Of a DNA stretch of 33,567 nucleotides, positions 8,724 to 16,263 are shown one piece after another (within the stretch, counting starts at the first letter, position 1; every line of letters begins with the position of its first letter). The position numbers were made by a program, and so were the translations under genes. A model generated the notes under the pieces. That model was not told the DNA's origin and did no database searches. It worked only from the letters and a program-made list of their open reading frames with translations. This stretch comes from JALZKA01 sp963734015 (GTDB lineage: Bacteria > Actinomycetota > Thermoleophilia > Solirubrobacterales > 70-9). Where the stretch lies: contig CAVTFG010000009.1 in assembly GCA_963734015.1 (NCBI GenBank), forward strand, positions 1-33,567, given 5' to 3'.

Positions 8724-10688
8724 TCACCGGTTTCGAGTGGCCTGCTGTTCAATCAAGCGTTCCTCGAGTTCCTCGAGATCCCTGCTGTAGGGGTTCAGCT
8801 CCAGTGCGGTGTCAAGCTCCGCCCGAGCGCGACGCGGGTCGGAGCGAAGGTGTAATTCCGCCAGGAAGTAGTGCGGTGTCCATTCCTCCGGACGCTCGTC
8901 GGCGGCCTCCTCGAAGGCGGCGATCGCCTCCTCGCGCCGGCCGGCGACTTGGGCGATCGCACCCTCGGCCAGGATGGGCTGGATCGAGAGGCGGTTCAGG
9001 TCGCGTGCGCGGTCCAGGTCTTCCTGCGCCCGCTCCGGGTCATCGCGCCAGCCGTTGTAGGCGGCGTCGAGGTAGCGGTCCGCGAGGAACGGGGCGATGA
9101 CGCTCAGGCCGAGCAAGACGGTGGCAACGACTGCCACGGGTCGGAGGAACCCCGCTCGAGGTGACTCGCCGGCAACCGGGCCGGCCTTGCCGGCGCATGC
9201 GGAGCCCAACAGGGCGAAGACCGGCGCCGTGACTCCCGCGTAGGTCCAGAACCAGTCCAGGGAGGAGTGGGCGAGCCAGTAGACGCCGGTCGTGAGCGCG
9301 ATTCCAGAGACGGTGGCAGCGGTGGGGGAGAGGCCACGCGTCAGCCACGCGCCGGTGAACATCGCGACGATCGTGGTCGCGAACAGGAGCAGGCCGACCA
9401 TGCCGAGCTCCGACAGGACCTCGAACTCGACGCTGTGCGCGTCGCGGACGCTCTCGATGCCTTCCTCGTCTCGGCGGAGGAGGTACTCGTATTGGTAGCC
9501 GCCGCCCCCGGTGCCGACCACGGGTTCTTCGCCCGCGATCTCGAGGGCCACTCGCCATTGGTCGTCCCGCTCGCTGCCGGCGCCGCCGCTGAACCGGCTG
9601 GTGATCTCCTCCGAGTGGGGTGAGCCTTGGGTCAGGAACTCGTCGACCCGGTCCTCGACCCAGCCGACGGGATCGCCCGTTCCGATCGTGAAGCCGGCGA
9701 CCCCGACGACGACCAGGGCGACGGCGCCGAGCGCCACCGCCCGGTTCGCCTGCGCCGCGCGGCGTTCCGACCGCTGCATCCGCCGGCCGACTCCAGCCGC
9801 GATCAGGCCAAGTACCACGGCGATCGCGGCGCCGCCGAGCGCCGTCCGTCCCGCCGCACGGATCTCCGCGGTCCCGGTGTACAAGTCGAAGAGCCGGGTG
9901 TCGTACAGGTCGGTGACGTCGGGGATGATCAGCAGCGCAGGCAACGCGGCAAGCACCAGCCAGCCGACGGCTCGAGCGCGGTCCCGGGAGAACACTAGAA
10001 AGGCACCGAGCGCGACCACGACGGCGATCATCGAGGCCCGGCTCTGGCTCAACGCGGCCAACTCCAAACAGAGCGTCGCCGCGCCGAGCGCGACCGCGCG
10101 GAGGCGCCAGTCGAGTTCGCGGCTGGCCGCGAGCCCCACCGCGGGCCAGAGTGCGATGAGGAAGAAGGCCGCGTTCGCGTTCCGATAGCCGATCGGGTAC
10201 TGGAGGGTCCCGGCATCGACGTAGGTGGCAAAGTCGTCGCCGGTCAGCAGGCCGACGACGGCGATCACCCCCGCGAAGAGCCCGGCGAACGCAAGGGGCA
10301 CCATCGCCAGGTGCCGCCGCTCGCCGAGCAGGGTGCAGAGCCAGAGCCCGAGTCCGAACGCCAGCGCGTAGCCGGCGATTCGCTGGGCGTCGGCGATCGC
10401 CACGTCCGGGGCGGGGCTCCAAAAGGCGGAGAGCGCCGACCAGAGCGCGAGGCCGAGGAGTGCGCCGAGGCCAAGTTTTGCCGGCAGCGTGAGCACCAGC
10501 CGCGCCCCCCACGCCATTCGCGATGAGATCAGTACGAACGCAGCGCAGAGCACGATGAGGCCCGGGTACATCACGGCGTCGAAGTACGCGCCCTCCTTCG
10601 CGGCCCACCACGCCCACACTCCGGCGAGCGCCACCAGTGCGATCGCGGCCGCGAGCCGTGTCGCGGGCGGGCTCCCCTCGCGCTCCAT
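8724..10688 (-). CDS. O-antigen ligase-like membrane protein with C-terminal TPR region
   Basis: A 654-residue protein. About 12 hydrophobic helices cover residues 10-520. The external loop carries features of the Wzy_C/O-antigen ligase family: YPIGYRNANAAFF near 166-178, LSQSRASMIAVVVALG near 214-229, VVGTGGGGYQYEYLLRR and RDAHSVEFEVLSELGMVGLL. After the last helix, residues about 545-654 form amphipathic repeats (RDDPERAQEDLDRARDLN, GRREEAIAAFEEAADERP, DPRRARAELDTALELNPYS) typical of tetratricopeptide repeats. That architecture is seen in ligases that glycosylate or bind protein partners. It is a second, distinct polymerase/ligase beside the one at 3936. A TANNNT box 6 bases before the ATG suggests leaderless transcription. 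Confidence 0.88.
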   Translation of the reverse strand: MEREGSPPATRLAAAIALVALAGVWAWWAAKEGAYFDAVMYPGLIVLCAAFVLISSRMAWGARLVLTLPAKLGLGALLGLALWSALSAFWSPAPDVAIADAQRIAGYALAFGLGLWLCTLLGERRHLAMVPLAFAGLFAGVIAVVGLLTGDDFATYVDAGTLQYPIGYRNANAAFFLIALWPAVGLAASRELDWRLRAVALGAATLCLELAALSQSRASMIAVVVALGAFLVFSRDRARAVGWLVLAALPALLIIPDVTDLYDTRLFDLYTGTAEIRAAGRTALGGAAIAVVLGLIAAGVGRRMQRSERRAAQANRAVALGAVALVVVGVAGFTIGTGDPVGWVEDRVDEFLTQGSPHSEEITSRFSGGAGSERDDQWRVALEIAGEEPVVGTGGGGYQYEYLLRRDEEGIESVRDAHSVEFEVLSELGMVGLLLFATTIVAMFTGAWLTRGLSPTAATVSGIALTTGVYWLAHSSLDWFWTYAGVTAPVFALLGSACAGKAGPVAGESPRAGFLRPVAVVATVLLGLSVIAPFLADRYLDAAYNGWRDDPERAQEDLDRARDLNRLSIQPILAEGAIAQVAGRREEAIAAFEEAADERPEEWTPHYFLAELHLRSDPRRARAELDTALELNPYSRDLEELEERLIEQQATRNR

Positions 10689-10694
10689 CCGGCG

Positions 10695-10700
10695 AGGCTA
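10695..10700 (-). promoter_or_regulatory. Candidate -10 box (TAGCCT) of a leaderless gene
   Basis: Read on the minus strand, TAGCCT ends 6 bases before the ATG at 10688, which would place the transcription start at the start codon. The same spacing occurs before 25521, 29126 and 31644. Confidence 0.5.
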
Positions 10701-10733
10701 ATGCACGCATCACTTGGTCGCGTCGACGTGGGC

Positions 10734-10739
10734 TACTCT
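10734..10739 (+). promoter_or_regulatory. Candidate -10 box (TACTCT)
   Basis: TACTCT ends 9 bases before the in-frame GTG at 10749, mirroring the TAGCTT/9-base/ATG arrangement of the paralogue at 8180. If real, the upstream ATG at 10701 would lie outside the transcript. Confidence 0.45.
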
Positions 10740-10748
10740 TGGCGAACC

Positions 10749-11288
10749 GTGGGGGTCTATTCACGAATCGTCGAAGCGACGCTCGGTCACGAGACCGCCG
10801 CCGAGCCCGAAAAGCCCCAGCCCGCGCCGGCTGATCTCGAGGAGGTCGTGGTCGACGTCGGCGGACGAATCCAGGAGATCGTCGATGCTGCGGAGCGCGT
10901 CGGCGCCCTGACGGAATCCCTGGGGTTCCGTATCGAGAGCCTCCAGCGTGAGGCCCAGGCGCTGGTCGACGTCCTCGACCAGGCGCGGCGGTCGCTGGGT
11001 GAGCTGGCCGAGGTGGAGGCCGCCCAGCCGAGCAGCCGCTCGCCGCAGGGCCTGGCGCCGGCCCCGGAGCCGGCTCCGCGGCCACAGCCCCCGCGGTCGC
11101 TCCCGGTTCCGGACGCCAAGCCGGAACCCAGCCCGCAGCGCATCCCCGAGCAGGCCGTGTTGCGGGCAACCCAGATGGCGGTCGCGGGCACCGAACGGAC
11201 GGAGATCGAGCAGATGCTCCGCGACGAGTTCGGCATCGCCGACGCCACCGAAATGGTCGACCGCGTGCTGCGCTCCGATCGACCCTAG
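10749..11288 (+). CDS. Small coiled-coil protein B, paralogue of the protein at 8180
   Basis: A 179-residue protein from the GTG at 10749, or 195 residues from the ATG at 10701. I prefer the GTG because a -10 box sits just before it at the same distance as in the paralogue. Residues about 40-85 are a strong amphipathic helix (VGGRIQEIVDAAERVGALTE and onward). A proline-rich linker follows (about 105-130), then the C-terminal helical module QMAVAGTERTEIEQMLRDEF / GIADATEMVDRVLRSD shared with the gene at 8180. There is no signal peptide or membrane helix, and I do not know the function. It diverges from the TPR polymerase (12 or 60 bases between starts, depending on start choice) and converges on the sortase. 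Confidence 0.72.
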   Translation: MGVYSRIVEATLGHETAAEPEKPQPAPADLEEVVVDVGGRIQEIVDAAERVGALTESLGFRIESLQREAQALVDVLDQARRSLGELAEVEAAQPSSRSPQGLAPAPEPAPRPQPPRSLPVPDAKPEPSPQRIPEQAVLRATQMAVAGTERTEIEQMLRDEFGIADATEMVDRVLRSDRP

Positions 11289-11306
11289 GTCCTCACGGCC
11301 CCGGGC

Positions 11307-12038
11307 TCACGGGTCTTGCCAGATGCGATCGCCGGCGCCGAACTGGCTGACCTCGGTGAGCCTCCCGAACGCGACGATGCGCTGTGCCGCGCTGTACAGC
11401 GGGTGGCACGCGGTCAGCACCAGCCGTTCGTAATCCACGTTTCGGACCACGTCGAACTCTGAAGGGTCGACGATCTCGGTCTTCTCGACCTCATAGGTGA
11501 ACGTGGCGTAGGGCATTTCAAGGACCAGCTCGTCACCGGCCTCGAGCTCGTCGAGCTTGCGGAACGGCGCCAGGTACGTGGTGCGGTGCCCCGCGATCCC
11601 GACCGTCTCTCCCTGTCCGGGAAACGCCGAGCCGTCGCCCTGTTCCCGGGTGTCCGAGTCGTCCGATGGCGAGTAGTGGCCCGGGCCCTTCTGGAGCGAA
11701 GCGGTGTCGGTCCCCTCGACGAACACGGCGTCGAGGTCGATCGCGTCGATCTGGATGCGCCCGATTCCCTCACCGGTCTCGACCTCGTCGGCGAAGCGGT
11801 CGGCGAGGACGCCGACGCGCTCTTCGATCGAGTCGGCGCTGTCGGCGGCGCGCAGGTCCTCGGCGGTCGGGAAGCGGTCCTGGAGATCCTCGAGCTGGTC
11901 CTCCGCCTTGCCCTGCTGGATCGACCCGTAGACGGTCGACAGCGGCTCCTTCCAGACGAGCGTGAGTCCCACGTCGAGAAGTACCACCACGCCGGCGGTG
12001 ACCAGCGTGGTGGAGAGGATGCGCAGGAACCGGTGCAT
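11307..12038 (-). CDS. Sortase (class E-like transpeptidase)
   Basis: A 243-residue membrane-anchored sortase. One N-terminal helix (about 9-28) is followed by a charged stalk and the sortase barrel. The catalytic residues are visible: H151 in AGHRTTY, C211 in VLTACHP and R220 in AAQRIVAFGRL. A second histidine in KGPGHYS (H121) is typical of this branch. Sortases cleave LPXTG-type signals between Thr and Gly and attach the protein to the cell wall. Two LPFTG proteins occur in this window (22685-23026 and 32310-32642) and are plausible substrates, but neither is adjacent, so the pairing is inference. It is divergent from argG, with 75 bases between starts. Confidence 0.88.
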   Translation of the reverse strand: MHRFLRILSTTLVTAGVVVLLDVGLTLVWKEPLSTVYGSIQQGKAEDQLEDLQDRFPTAEDLRAADSADSIEERVGVLADRFADEVETGEGIGRIQIDAIDLDAVFVEGTDTASLQKGPGHYSPSDDSDTREQGDGSAFPGQGETVGIAGHRTTYLAPFRKLDELEAGDELVLEMPYATFTYEVEKTEIVDPSEFDVVRNVDYERLVLTACHPLYSAAQRIVAFGRLTEVSQFGAGDRIWQDP

Positions 12039-12113
12039 CGCCGGGAATCATGGCGGAGCCGCAGGTCGCCGGCGCTACGCAGGCCCGCGCCGGATGCGAG
12101 ACTTCCGCCCCCG

Positions 12114-13397
12114 GTGAGCTCCGCCAACGCCGACAACACCAAGATCGCGTCCTATCTCGCCGAGCCCGACGAGGTCGGCCGGGTCCTGCTGCTCTACTCC
12201 GGCGGGCTCGATACGTCGGTGATGCTCCACTGGATCCAGGACCGCTACGAGGCGGAGGTCGTGACCCTGACGGTGAACCTCGGCCAGCCCGGCGAGGACT
12301 GGGAGGTGGTGGTCGGCAAGGCGCGTGACCTCGGCGCCGTGGACGCGATCGTCGCCGATGCGCGCGAGGAGTTCGCGGCGGACTACGTCGCCCGGGCGAT
12401 CAGGGCGAACGCCCTCTACGGCGGCGGCTATCCGCTCTTCACGGCGCTCGGCCGCCCGCTGATCGCGAAGCTCGCCGTGGAGCACGCGCGGGCCACCGGG
12501 TGCGACACGATCGCCCATGGCTGCACCGGCAAGGGCAACGACCAGGTCCGCCTGGAGGCGACGATCGCGACGCTGGCTCCGGAGCTGCGCGTGATCGCCC
12601 CCGTCCGCGAATGGCGCATGGGGCGCGAGGAGGAGATCGCCTACGCGCGGGAGCACGGGATCCCGGTCAAGGGCGGCACCGAGGCGGCGCCGTACTCGAT
12701 CGACGACAACCTCTGGGGCCGATCGTCCGAAGGCAAGGAGATCGAGGACCTCGCGAAGGCGCCGGCCGACGACGTCTTCCAGCTCGTCACCCGGCCGCGC
12801 GACGCGCCGGACGAGCCGCAGCGGGTCCGCGTGGCCTTCGAGCACGGGGTCCCGGTCGCGCTCGACGGCGAGGGCGCCCCCCTTGAGGACCTGATCGACC
12901 GCGCCGCCGAGATCGGCTGCCGCCACGGGGTGGGCATCGTCGACCACATCGAGGACCGGATCGTGGGGCTCAAGGTCCGCGACCTCTACGAGGTCCCCGC
13001 GGCGGCGATCCTGCTCACCGCGCACCAGGACCTCGAGAAGCTCGTCTCGACGATCCACCAGAACGAGCACAAGCACGCGCTGGACCGCAGGTGGGCCTAC
13101 CTCGTCTACGCGGGGCTCTGGCTCGACCCGCTCCGCCGCGATCTCGACGCCTACATGGACTCGGCGAACGAGCGGGTGACCGGCGAGATCACCGTCGAGC
13201 TCTACAAGGGGTCGGTCCGCGTGGTCGAGCGTCGCTCGCCGTACGCGCTTTACGACGAGTCGCTTGCGAGCTTCGGCGAGTCGGGCGGCGAGTTCTCGCA
13301 GGCGGCGAGCCCGGGCTTCATCGAGCTGTTCACACTGCAGAGCCGGATGGCGCACCGGATTGGCGAGCGCCAAACGGGGGAAGAGAGGGATCGATGA
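12114..13397 (+). CDS. argG: Argininosuccinate synthase
   Basis: From the GTG at 12114 this is 427 residues. It makes argininosuccinate from citrulline, aspartate and ATP in arginine synthesis. The N-type ATP-pyrophosphatase loop YSGGLDTS is at 28-35. HGCTGKGNDQVRLE (135-148) binds citrulline/aspartate, and NLWGRSSEGKEIED (199-212) is highly characteristic. The length fits the family. The frame is open far upstream (to 11586), but that part is antisense to the sortase, and homology starts just before VGRVLLLYSGG. The stop overlaps the next gene as ATGA. It stands apart from other arg genes here, and no arginine-repressor box was recognised in the short gap to the sortase. Confidence 0.95.
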   Translation: MSSANADNTKIASYLAEPDEVGRVLLLYSGGLDTSVMLHWIQDRYEAEVVTLTVNLGQPGEDWEVVVGKARDLGAVDAIVADAREEFAADYVARAIRANALYGGGYPLFTALGRPLIAKLAVEHARATGCDTIAHGCTGKGNDQVRLEATIATLAPELRVIAPVREWRMGREEEIAYAREHGIPVKGGTEAAPYSIDDNLWGRSSEGKEIEDLAKAPADDVFQLVTRPRDAPDEPQRVRVAFEHGVPVALDGEGAPLEDLIDRAAEIGCRHGVGIVDHIEDRIVGLKVRDLYEVPAAAILLTAHQDLEKLVSTIHQNEHKHALDRRWAYLVYAGLWLDPLRRDLDAYMDSANERVTGEITVELYKGSVRVVERRSPYALYDESLASFGESGGEFSQAASPGFIELFTLQSRMAHRIGERQTGEERDR

Positions 13398-13546
13398 GCA
13401 GCCTGTACGAACTGATCGGGCGCCTGGTCGTCCGCCTTGCCTGGTGGCGGTTCGGTCGCCAGATCCAGATCGCCGGGGTCGTCGCGCTGGCCGCGGCCGT
13501 GGCGGGTGGGTACCTGCTGAGCCGTCGCGAGCCTCCGGAGGGGTAG
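13394..13546 (+). CDS. Small membrane protein overlapping argG
   Basis: A 50-residue protein with an amphipathic/basic start (MSSLYELIGRLVVRLAWWRF), one membrane helix at about 25-44 (IAGVVALAAAVAGGYLL) and a positively charged tail (SRREPPEG). The ATG overlaps the argG stop as ATGA, and GAGAGGGA at 13383-13390 gives a good ribosome binding site, so translation is likely. I do not recognise a family. Its coupling to argG is unusual for a membrane microprotein and may be only an operon convenience. Confidence 0.65.
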   Translation: MSSLYELIGRLVVRLAWWRFGRQIQIAGVVALAAAVAGGYLLSRREPPEG

Positions 13547-13603
13547 GAGAGCCTCCAAGCTGCAACTTCACGCCCAGGTTATGTCCCCTTCCTGAGCGAA
13601 TAC

Positions 13604-13617
13604 TTAGCGAGCGCTAA
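13604..13617. repeat. Inverted repeat upstream of the Rpf-like gene
   Basis: TTAGCG and CGCTAA form a perfect 6-bp dyad around a 2-base centre. TAGCAT, a possible -10, follows 16 bases after the left arm, at 13626-13631. The dyad would sit at the -35 position, as expected of an operator. The region 13547-13647 holds no gene. Confidence 0.4.
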
Positions 13618-13647
13618 CGATCCGCTAGCATCGCCCGCTCGCCGGTT

Positions 13648-14742
13648 TTGCGCCCGAATGCTCTTTCCGGGCCCGGCGATGGCTTTTTGATCGGAGATCG
13701 CACGGACACGAAGCCCGGGCCTGGCCTCGGGGGTTGGCGCCGGCCGGGGTTGGCCGCGCGCGCCGTGCTGGTGCTCGTCGCCGGGGTTGCCCTGGTCCTT
13801 CCGATCGCAAACGCCGACGGGCAGACGATCGACGGCCTGAACGCGAAGCTCGACCAGGCCAGGGGCGAGGCCGAGGCGCTCGGCGCCGACATCGAGGACA
13901 AGATCCTGGCCCTCGCCTCTGCCCGCCAGCGGGCGACGATCGCCGCGGGCCGTGAGGCCGAGCTCGCAGGGCTCCTCGCACGCGGCCAGGAGCGCTCCGC
14001 CGAGCTCGCCGACAAGGTCCAACAGGCTCGCGACGAGCTCGCGGAGGCCAAGGCGCGCCTGAAGCGTGCGCTCGCAGCGCTCTCCCAGCGGCTCGTGGCG
14101 ATCTACAAGTCGGGCGAGACGAACGAGGTGGACGTGCTGCTCGACGCCGACGGCTTCGACGATCTCTCCACCAGGGCCGAGCTGCTCGGTCGGATCCAGG
14201 CCGCCGATCGCGCTCTGGCGGAGCGCGTCCGCGACCTGCGCACGGCCATCGCCGACCAGCTTGCCGACGTGGAGCGCGCGAAGGAGCGCGCCGACGCCTA
14301 CAACGCGCGGATCGACGCCGCGCGCGCCGAGATGGCCGCCGCTCGCGCCGAGGCGGAGGCCGAGGCGGCCGCGCTCGACGACGCACGCGCCGCCCAGGTC
14401 GCCGCGCTCGACGGCCTCCAGACCCAGATGGCCGGCTGGTCCGACCGTGTCCAGAAGCTCGAGGAGATCTCGGCGGCGGAGGCCGACAGCGAGGTCGCGG
14501 GCTGGGCCGGGACCGGCGACTGGGCCATCCCCGAAGCGATCGTCATCTGCGAGTCAGGCGGGAATTACGGGGCGTTGAACCCCAGCTCCGGCGCCGGCGG
14601 CGCCTACCAGATCCTGCCGTCGACCTGGCACGCCTACGGCGGGGAGGGCCTCCCGCATCAGGCCTCGCCTGCAGAGCAGGACGCGATCGCTGCCCAGATC
14701 TGGGCCGACTCGGGCCCCGGGGCCTGGGTCTGCGCGGGCTGA
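13648..14742 (+). CDS. Secreted coiled-coil protein with C-terminal Rpf-like transglycosylase domain
   Basis: A 364-residue exported protein. A signal peptide follows a basic stretch (WRRPGLAARAVLVLVAGVAL, about 30-49) with probable cleavage near ANA-DG. Residues about 58-285 are a long alanine/glutamate/arginine coiled coil. The last 65 residues form a resuscitation-promoting-factor/transglycosylase-like domain: AIVICESGGNYGALNPSS with catalytic E302, then GAYQILPSTWHAYGG. C301 and C362 could form the family disulfide. It likely cleaves peptidoglycan glycan strands; coiled-coil plus hydrolase architecture also occurs in NlpC/P60 and FtsX-EnvC-type systems. The start is uncertain: TTG at 13648, or TTG at 13687 nearer the signal peptide. 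It ends 10 bases from the convergent MFS gene. Confidence 0.82.
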   Translation: MRPNALSGPGDGFLIGDRTDTKPGPGLGGWRRPGLAARAVLVLVAGVALVLPIANADGQTIDGLNAKLDQARGEAEALGADIEDKILALASARQRATIAAGREAELAGLLARGQERSAELADKVQQARDELAEAKARLKRALAALSQRLVAIYKSGETNEVDVLLDADGFDDLSTRAELLGRIQAADRALAERVRDLRTAIADQLADVERAKERADAYNARIDAARAEMAAARAEAEAEAAALDDARAAQVAALDGLQTQMAGWSDRVQKLEEISAAEADSEVAGWAGTGDWAIPEAIVICESGGNYGALNPSSGAGGAYQILPSTWHAYGGEGLPHQASPAEQDAIAAQIWADSGPGAWVCAG

Positions 14743-14752
14743 GCCGGCCGCT

Positions 14753-16036
14753 TCAGACCGGGCTCGGCTCCGGCGGCGCCTCGGGCGCGCGCTCCCAGCG
14801 CGTGCCACGCAGGAGAACGACGGCGAGGGCGAGGACGATGAGAACCCCGATACCGGCGACCGCGTAGCTTGCGCGCGGCGACAGGATCGCTGCGATCACG
14901 CCTCCGAGCAGGAAGCCGACGCCTGAGAGTCCGCTGGCGAGCGATTCCAAGAGGCCGATGACGCGAGCCTGGTAGGCCTGCTCGGTCAGCTCCTGGGTCG
15001 CGGTGATCACGGCGACCCATTGCACTCCGTTGCCGATGCCACCGATCACCGACGCCAGGCACGCGACCGCCAGCGTCGGTGCGAGCGCCGTCCCGGTGTA
15101 GGCAAGCCCGATGGCGAGGGTTCCGCCGACCAGCAGAACCGGCAGGGGGGTGCGGCTGAACGACGAGAACAAGAGGCTCCCGATCACCATGCCGACACCC
15201 CAGGCGGCCAGGAGGAGCCCGTAGCCGAAGTCCCCCGCGTCGAGAGTCTCCTTGGCGAACGCGACCTCGATCGGCAGCACGAGCGCGAAGAACAGGAACG
15301 CGATGCCCTCCGCGACCAGGAGCCGCCGCAGCGCCGGGCGCTCCCGCACGTAGTCGAGCCCTCGGCGCAGCCGGTCCATCCAGCCACCGCCCCGGTCTCC
15401 CTGGGCCGCCGGGAGGGCCCTCGACGTGAACAACAGGGCCGCCACCACCACGAACGAGGCGGCGTCCGCCAGCAACGAGATCTGGGCACCGGCCGTGGCG
15501 ACCAGCAGCCCCGCCAGCGCCGGCCCGGCCGCGGCGCCCGCGGTGAAGCCGATGTTGAGGATCGCGTTGCCCTCACGCATCAGCCCGACGGGCTCGAGGA
15601 TCGCCGCGGCCGTGGCCCGCGTACGGGCGCGCGCCGCGGTTGCCAGCGTGCCGTCGACCGCGGCGAGCAGGAGGACGGCGACGAGCACGAACGTGTCGTT
15701 GGTGGCGAATGCCGCGAGCGCGCAGAACGCGAGCGCCTCCAGGAAGTAGATGAGGCCCAGGGCGCTTCGCGAGTGCAGCGAGTCGATGCGGGCAACCAGC
15801 GGCGGCGTGGCGAGGGCGGGCACGAACTGCATCGCCACGAACAGGGCCGCGGTCGCGACCGGGCTCCCCGTCTGGTCGAACACGATGACGGCGAGCGCGA
15901 TCTCGCCGAGCCAGTTGCCCAGCTCGTTGACGACGGACGCGACGGCCAGGCGACCGAAGCCCGCCATGCGCAGCGGCTGGAGGGTCGTCCGGGCTCGTGG
16001 CGTACCTGCTTCGGCGCGTTGGGTACCTGATTTCAT
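14753..16036 (-). CDS. MFS transporter (MFS_3/enterobactin-exporter-like)
   Basis: A 427-residue major facilitator. About 11-12 hydrophobic helices are visible, with a central charged loop (GDRGGGWMDRLRRGLDYVRE) between the two halves. The first half has VVNELGNWLGEIALAVIVFD and RIDSLHSRSALGLIYFLEA, and the loop pattern resembles the MFS_3 (TIGR00900-type) drug/siderophore exporters. Substrate cannot be inferred. The ATG at 16036 has no clear Shine-Dalgarno; TTCAGT lies 6 bases upstream, an imperfect match to the leaderless arrangement seen elsewhere in the window. A TTGCAA hexamer sits 17-22 bases upstream. Confidence 0.85.
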   Translation of the reverse strand: MKSGTQRAEAGTPRARTTLQPLRMAGFGRLAVASVVNELGNWLGEIALAVIVFDQTGSPVATAALFVAMQFVPALATPPLVARIDSLHSRSALGLIYFLEALAFCALAAFATNDTFVLVAVLLLAAVDGTLATAARARTRATAAAILEPVGLMREGNAILNIGFTAGAAAGPALAGLLVATAGAQISLLADAASFVVVAALLFTSRALPAAQGDRGGGWMDRLRRGLDYVRERPALRRLLVAEGIAFLFFALVLPIEVAFAKETLDAGDFGYGLLLAAWGVGMVIGSLLFSSFSRTPLPVLLVGGTLAIGLAYTGTALAPTLAVACLASVIGGIGNGVQWVAVITATQELTEQAYQARVIGLLESLASGLSGVGFLLGGVIAAILSPRASYAVAGIGVLIVLALAVVLLRGTRWERAPEAPPEPSPV

Positions 16037-16136
16037 GGGTTCACTGAAGTTCTTGCAACTTTGGACAGCTTGTGCTTAACTCTGGTTGGTCCTTGAAACA
16101 AAACCCCCCGGACAGGGACGAAAGGGAGGAAAAAAA

Positions 16137-16157
16137 ATGGGCGCGCGTCGCGGCTAA
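16137..16157 (+). other. Possible six-codon leader ORF (MGARRG) with strong ribosome binding site
   Basis: AAGGGAGG is followed by an A-tract, then ATG, five codons and TAA. No gene follows on the plus strand, so its role is unclear. Read on the minus strand, the same A8 tract is a T-tract downstream of the HD-GYP gene, after a GC-rich 4-bp stem, and could instead be a weak terminator. The rest of the 16037-16263 gap holds no other ORF I can support. Confidence 0.25.
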
Positions 16158-16181
16158 TCACCAACTTTCGAAGTAACAGGT

Positions 16182-16193
16182 GTCACAAGTGAC
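16182..16193. repeat. Palindrome GTCAC-AA-GTGAC
   Basis: A perfect 5-bp dyad in the gap between the 3' end of the HD-GYP gene and the start of the MFS gene. It lies about 146-157 bases upstream of the MFS start and may be an operator. Confidence 0.35.
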
Positions 16194-16263
16194 GCCACAG
16201 GAACGGCCCCGTCCAGGGGTCGTTGTTGTGCTCGCGGCCGTTCGTATCCGGGAGCGTTGACAG

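Noticed and set aside
10701..10748. ATG at 10701 as start of the second coiled-coil protein
   Set aside because: It lies upstream of the TACTCT box that matches the paralogue and has only a weak ribosome site. Kept as an alternative.
11586..12113. N-terminal extension of argG in the open frame upstream of 12114
   Set aside because: It is antisense to the sortase and unlike any argininosuccinate synthase N-terminus.
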